9,080 bases of DNA from Gemmatimonadota bacterium (GTDB lineage: Bacteria; Orphanbacterota; Orphanbacteria; Orphanbacterales; Orphanbacteraceae). Positions 6,922-9,080 of this stretch are shown in pieces. Position numbers and translations under genes: made by a program. Below the pieces are notes generated by a model. It worked only from the letters and a program-made list of their open reading frames with translations, did not search any database and was not told the origin of the DNA. The stretch covers positions 1 to 9,080 of the forward strand of contig JABDJQ010000478.1 of assembly GCA_013002425.1 (NCBI GenBank). Direction: 5' to 3'. Positions within the stretch are counted from its first letter, which is position 1; every line of letters starts with the position of its first letter.

Positions 6922-7551
6922 GTGAAGCGAAACGATCCGAACCGATTGAACGACAACAAGATCCAGGAGCGGCTCGACCGCGAATTGAACGGTCGCGCGC
7001 CGAACCCGGGCGGCACGGAGCCCGCAGGGGGCTCGGATACGAAGGTCGAAACCTATCGGCGGCTCTATGCGCTGCTGAACGATCTGGAAACTCCGGCGGT
7101 TCCGCCGGGCCTCGAGAGCGCCGTCATGCGCCGCGTGATCGCCGCGGCGAGTGCAGCCCCCGTGCGGATCCCGGCCTGGGTCCCGTTCGGCGTGGCCGCC
7201 GCGCTCGTGATATCCACGGCGCTTTCGGTCTCGCTGTTGCGCGGGCTCGGCGTGCTGACCGGCCCGATCGCCGAAGCCGCCGTGGAAGGACGGACTTCAC
7301 TGCTTCTTCTTCCGATCACGGTTCTGTCTGAGATTCTCGGAGCGGCAGGCAGGGCGAGCGAATGGTTTCTGAATACGCTGGCGCAATGGAGCCATGCGGC
7401 TCATGCGCTTCTCGGAGTCTGCGAAACGGAGCCGGTACGGCTCTTTCTCGCCGCAACGCTGGTTTTCAATCTGCTGATCATTTTCTTCTGGGGCACCGGC
7501 CGCCGGTTCCTCCAGGCCAGGAAAGGGACATTCCATGGATTTATCGGTTAA
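6922..7551 (+). CDS. Putative membrane anti-sigma factor (no zinc-finger motif)
   Basis: This predicted 209-residue membrane protein is encoded right after the ECF sigma factor. The first 80 residues are hydrophilic and cytoplasmic in character. They include ETYRRLYALLNDLETPAVPP and then GLESAVMRRV (43-72), a Tyr/Leu helix followed by a PP-G-L-x-x-x-V motif seen in non-zinc anti-sigma proteins. The HxxxCxxC of zinc-binding anti-sigmas is absent, and the only Cys is residue 167. A membrane helix follows at about 86-106, then an amphipathic segment (about 126-164, probably periplasmic or membrane-peripheral), and a second clear helix at about 172-191 ending in a basic cytoplasmic tail. Role is inferred from position and layout: to hold the sigma factor at the membrane and release it on an envelope signal. 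Its last 17 bases overlap the next gene. It could instead be an unrelated membrane protein. Confidence 0.68.
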   Translation: MKRNDPNRLNDNKIQERLDRELNGRAPNPGGTEPAGGSDTKVETYRRLYALLNDLETPAVPPGLESAVMRRVIAAASAAPVRIPAWVPFGVAAALVISTALSVSLLRGLGVLTGPIAEAAVEGRTSLLLLPITVLSEILGAAGRASEWFLNTLAQWSHAAHALLGVCETEPVRLFLAATLVFNLLIIFFWGTGRRFLQARKGTFHGFIG

Positions 7552-8710
7552 CACACCCCGGACCGGTCTCCTGCCCAGGACCTGGATGATGGGAATCCTG
7601 TCGATCCTTCTATTCGCGGGACCTCTGACGACCGTCAGCGCGGCCGACGGCCCGGACCTCGATTCGCTGCAACGCGTGGTCGACTCGCTGCGAGAAATCG
7701 CGGAAGAGCGCATCTACGAGAACGATGACGCGGAGTACGACACGCTGATTCAGTTCGAGCAGAAGGCCCACGGCGGCACGATCAAGATTACGCACTCGCC
7801 CGACGACATCGTGCAGATGGGCGGAGACGTGATCGTCGACGCTACGACACGCGTCAGAGGCGACGCCGTGGCGCTCGGCGGCAACATGACCGTGCACGGA
7901 ATCGTGGAAGGGGACGCGGTCGCGATCGGCGGCTCCCTCTATCTCGAGCCTGGTTCGCATGTCAAGGGAGACGCCGTCTCGATCGGGGGGCGCGTCAAGA
8001 AGTCAGAATCCGCCTCGGTCGGAGGCGAGATCGTTTCGATCGGCCCGGGCATGGGTTCGATTCTGCCGTGGATCTATGACACAGAACGAACGATGGCGGA
8101 GCGAATCGGAAGCGTGATCCGCTCGAGCTTCATCGGCTATCTGCTGATCTTCTTCCTGATATTGATATTCGTCGATCTGTTCGGCGGCGCCACCGATCGC
8201 GCCTGTACATACGTTGCGGGGGACGTGGTCAAGTCAGGGCTCGTCGGATTTCTGATCCTGCTGCTGACGCCTGTCATCATCGGCGTGCTCGCGGTCACCG
8301 TGATCGGTCTGCCCGTGATCCCGCTCTATCTGCTGGGCCTGGTCGTCGTGTTCTTCTGGGGCATGGTCGCGGTCTCGCTCGAAGCCGGCCGTGTCTGGGG
8401 AACGAGAATTCTACCGAACCTGTCGCATGCCCGCTGGCTCGCGCTGCTCGGCGCCGTCCTGCTGACGCTTCCGAAGTACGCGGGTAAGCTGCTGGCCGCG
8501 ATCGGCGGACCGCTGCACATCGTGGGATGGTCGCTCAGCGTGGTCGGTTCCGTGATCCTGTTCGTCGCGATCTGCGTCGGAATGGGGAGTCTCGTGATGT
8601 CGAAGCTGGGACGCCGCTCGATGGAATGGACCGACCGGGACGAAAGCGCGATCGATCCGGTGGATCCTGACGAGCCGGATCAGGGGAGCGGTCTCCCCGC
8701 TGCGGACTGA
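7535..8710 (+). CDS. Exported bactofilin-like beta-helix protein with C-terminal multi-pass membrane domain
   Basis: The 391-residue protein has three parts. Residues 1-36 form a signal peptide with cleavage likely at VSA-AD. Residues about 80-170 form a short beta-helix with repeats at GDAVALGG (109-116), GDAVAIGG (126-133), GDAVSIGG (145-152) and GGEIVSIG (163-170), a 17-19 residue period typical of bactofilin-like polymer-forming proteins. Residues about 199-355 hold four or five membrane helices, including VIGLPVIPLYLLGLVVVFFW (256-275). An acidic tail (about 364-391) ends it. A charged helix (about 41-78) precedes the repeats. The beta-helix should lie outside the cytoplasm, unlike classical cytoplasmic bactofilins. 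Start: ATG at 7535 with AAGGG seven bases upstream, overlapping the anti-sigma gene by 17 bases. Likely a structural or sensory partner, or target, of the sigma/anti-sigma pair. Precise function is unknown. Confidence 0.82.
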   Translation: MDLSVNTPRTGLLPRTWMMGILSILLFAGPLTTVSAADGPDLDSLQRVVDSLREIAEERIYENDDAEYDTLIQFEQKAHGGTIKITHSPDDIVQMGGDVIVDATTRVRGDAVALGGNMTVHGIVEGDAVAIGGSLYLEPGSHVKGDAVSIGGRVKKSESASVGGEIVSIGPGMGSILPWIYDTERTMAERIGSVIRSSFIGYLLIFFLILIFVDLFGGATDRACTYVAGDVVKSGLVGFLILLLTPVIIGVLAVTVIGLPVIPLYLLGLVVVFFWGMVAVSLEAGRVWGTRILPNLSHARWLALLGAVLLTLPKYAGKLLAAIGGPLHIVGWSLSVVGSVILFVAICVGMGSLVMSKLGRRSMEWTDRDESAIDPVDPDEPDQGSGLPAAD

Positions 8711-9080
8711 TCACTCCAGGGCCCCGGGGAGGAACCGGATGCTTTCCGCTTCCCAGGTTTCATCCCCGAGGCCCGCGAGCGATGCTACGAAGCCGAACAG
8801 TTTCTCGGGAACGTCGAGCACGCCGTTTCTGTTTTCTTCGTTCGTCCCCGCGCCCCCGTCTTCTCCCGGAATCCTGCCGTCGAGAAAGTCCTCGATCTCC
8901 TGAATCTGCTGCAGATTGACTGAAGAGAGTCGCGCGCGCACCGCAACGTAGTGGCGTGACGATCCGCGCAGCCCTACGAGCCGCGCGAGAGGGACGTCGG
9001 TGCGTTCGAGCAGACGCCGGATCATCTCTTCCTGGCTGGAGACCAGCTCCCGGCGCCCGTCCTGCTGAATGACGTATCTC
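8711..9080 (-). CDS. DUF4390-like protein, C-terminal part (5' end outside window)
   Basis: The frame is open from the window edge to a TGA at 8713-8711 and gives at least 122 residues. An internal ATG at 9025 is not the true start, since upstream codons continue as RYVIQQDGRRELVSSQEE. The stretch SSRHYVAVRARLSSVNLQQI followed by QEIEDFLDGR resembles the conserved end of DUF4390 proteins (Tyr-rich strand, then an SxVNLxxIxxxxxFL-type helix). These are often encoded beside NtrY-like histidine kinases. The last part (about GEDGGAGTNEENRNG, then VPEKLFGFVASLAGLGDETWEAES) is acidic and without membrane segments. The assignment rests on a short motif; no catalytic residues are known for the family. 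It converges on the bactofilin-like gene with no spacer between the stops. Confidence 0.62.
   Translation of the reverse strand, partial: RYVIQQDGRRELVSSQEEMIRRLLERTDVPLARLVGLRGSSRHYVAVRARLSSVNLQQIQEIEDFLDGRIPGEDGGAGTNEENRNGVLDVPEKLFGFVASLAGLGDETWEAESIRFLPGALE

Noticed and set aside
6171..7016. Minus-strand open frame of 281 codons covering the sigma factor and the eno upstream region
   Set aside because: It is antisense to a clear ECF sigma gene, crosses the divergent promoter region and shows no recognisable motif.

Overview
The window is GC-rich, densely packed bacterial chromosomal DNA. It has overlapping or abutting genes, strong GGAGG-type ribosome binding sites and many non-ATG starts. 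A Wzx-type flippase, a bactofilin-like envelope protein and the polysaccharide genes suggest a diderm bacterium from a GC-rich, poorly sampled lineage. No 16S or other phylogenetic marker is present except enolase, so I cannot name a phylum. I see no insertion sequence, CRISPR array, phage or attachment site.

Layout. (1) 1-2461, plus strand: the end of a surface-polysaccharide cluster. It holds the C-terminus of a GT4 glycosyltransferase, a Wzx/MATE-like flippase and a NodB-type polysaccharide deacetylase, joined by 4-nt stop/start overlaps (GTGA, ATGA). (2) 2426-4108, minus strand: a large GT39/PMT-like membrane glycosyltransferase that converges on the deacetylase with a 36-nt antisense overlap. 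(3) 4129-4293, plus strand: a complete small transcription unit of sigma70-like promoter, initiator tRNA-fMet (CAU) and intrinsic terminator. (4) 4416-6111, minus strand: enolase followed one nucleotide later by an FtsB/DivIC-like division protein. (5) 6112-6275: a divergent control region with candidate promoters for both flanking operons and an inverted repeat over the eno -35. (6) 6276-8710, plus strand: a three-gene operon of ECF sigma factor, putative anti-sigma factor without a zinc finger, and an exported bactofilin-like beta-helix fused to a multi-pass membrane domain. (7) 8711-9080, minus strand: the C-terminal part of a DUF4390-like protein running off the window, abutting the bactofilin gene so that both stops share the palindrome TGATCA.

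How the genes fit together. The left side builds, exports and trims a cell-surface glycan. The centre is housekeeping: translation initiation, glycolysis and division. The right side looks like an envelope-sensing sigma/anti-sigma pair cotranscribed with a membrane-anchored polymer-forming protein, and is the most novel part. The only gene-poor stretch is 4109-4415. It is explained by the tRNA unit plus about 120 nt (4294-4415) in which I see nothing convincing.
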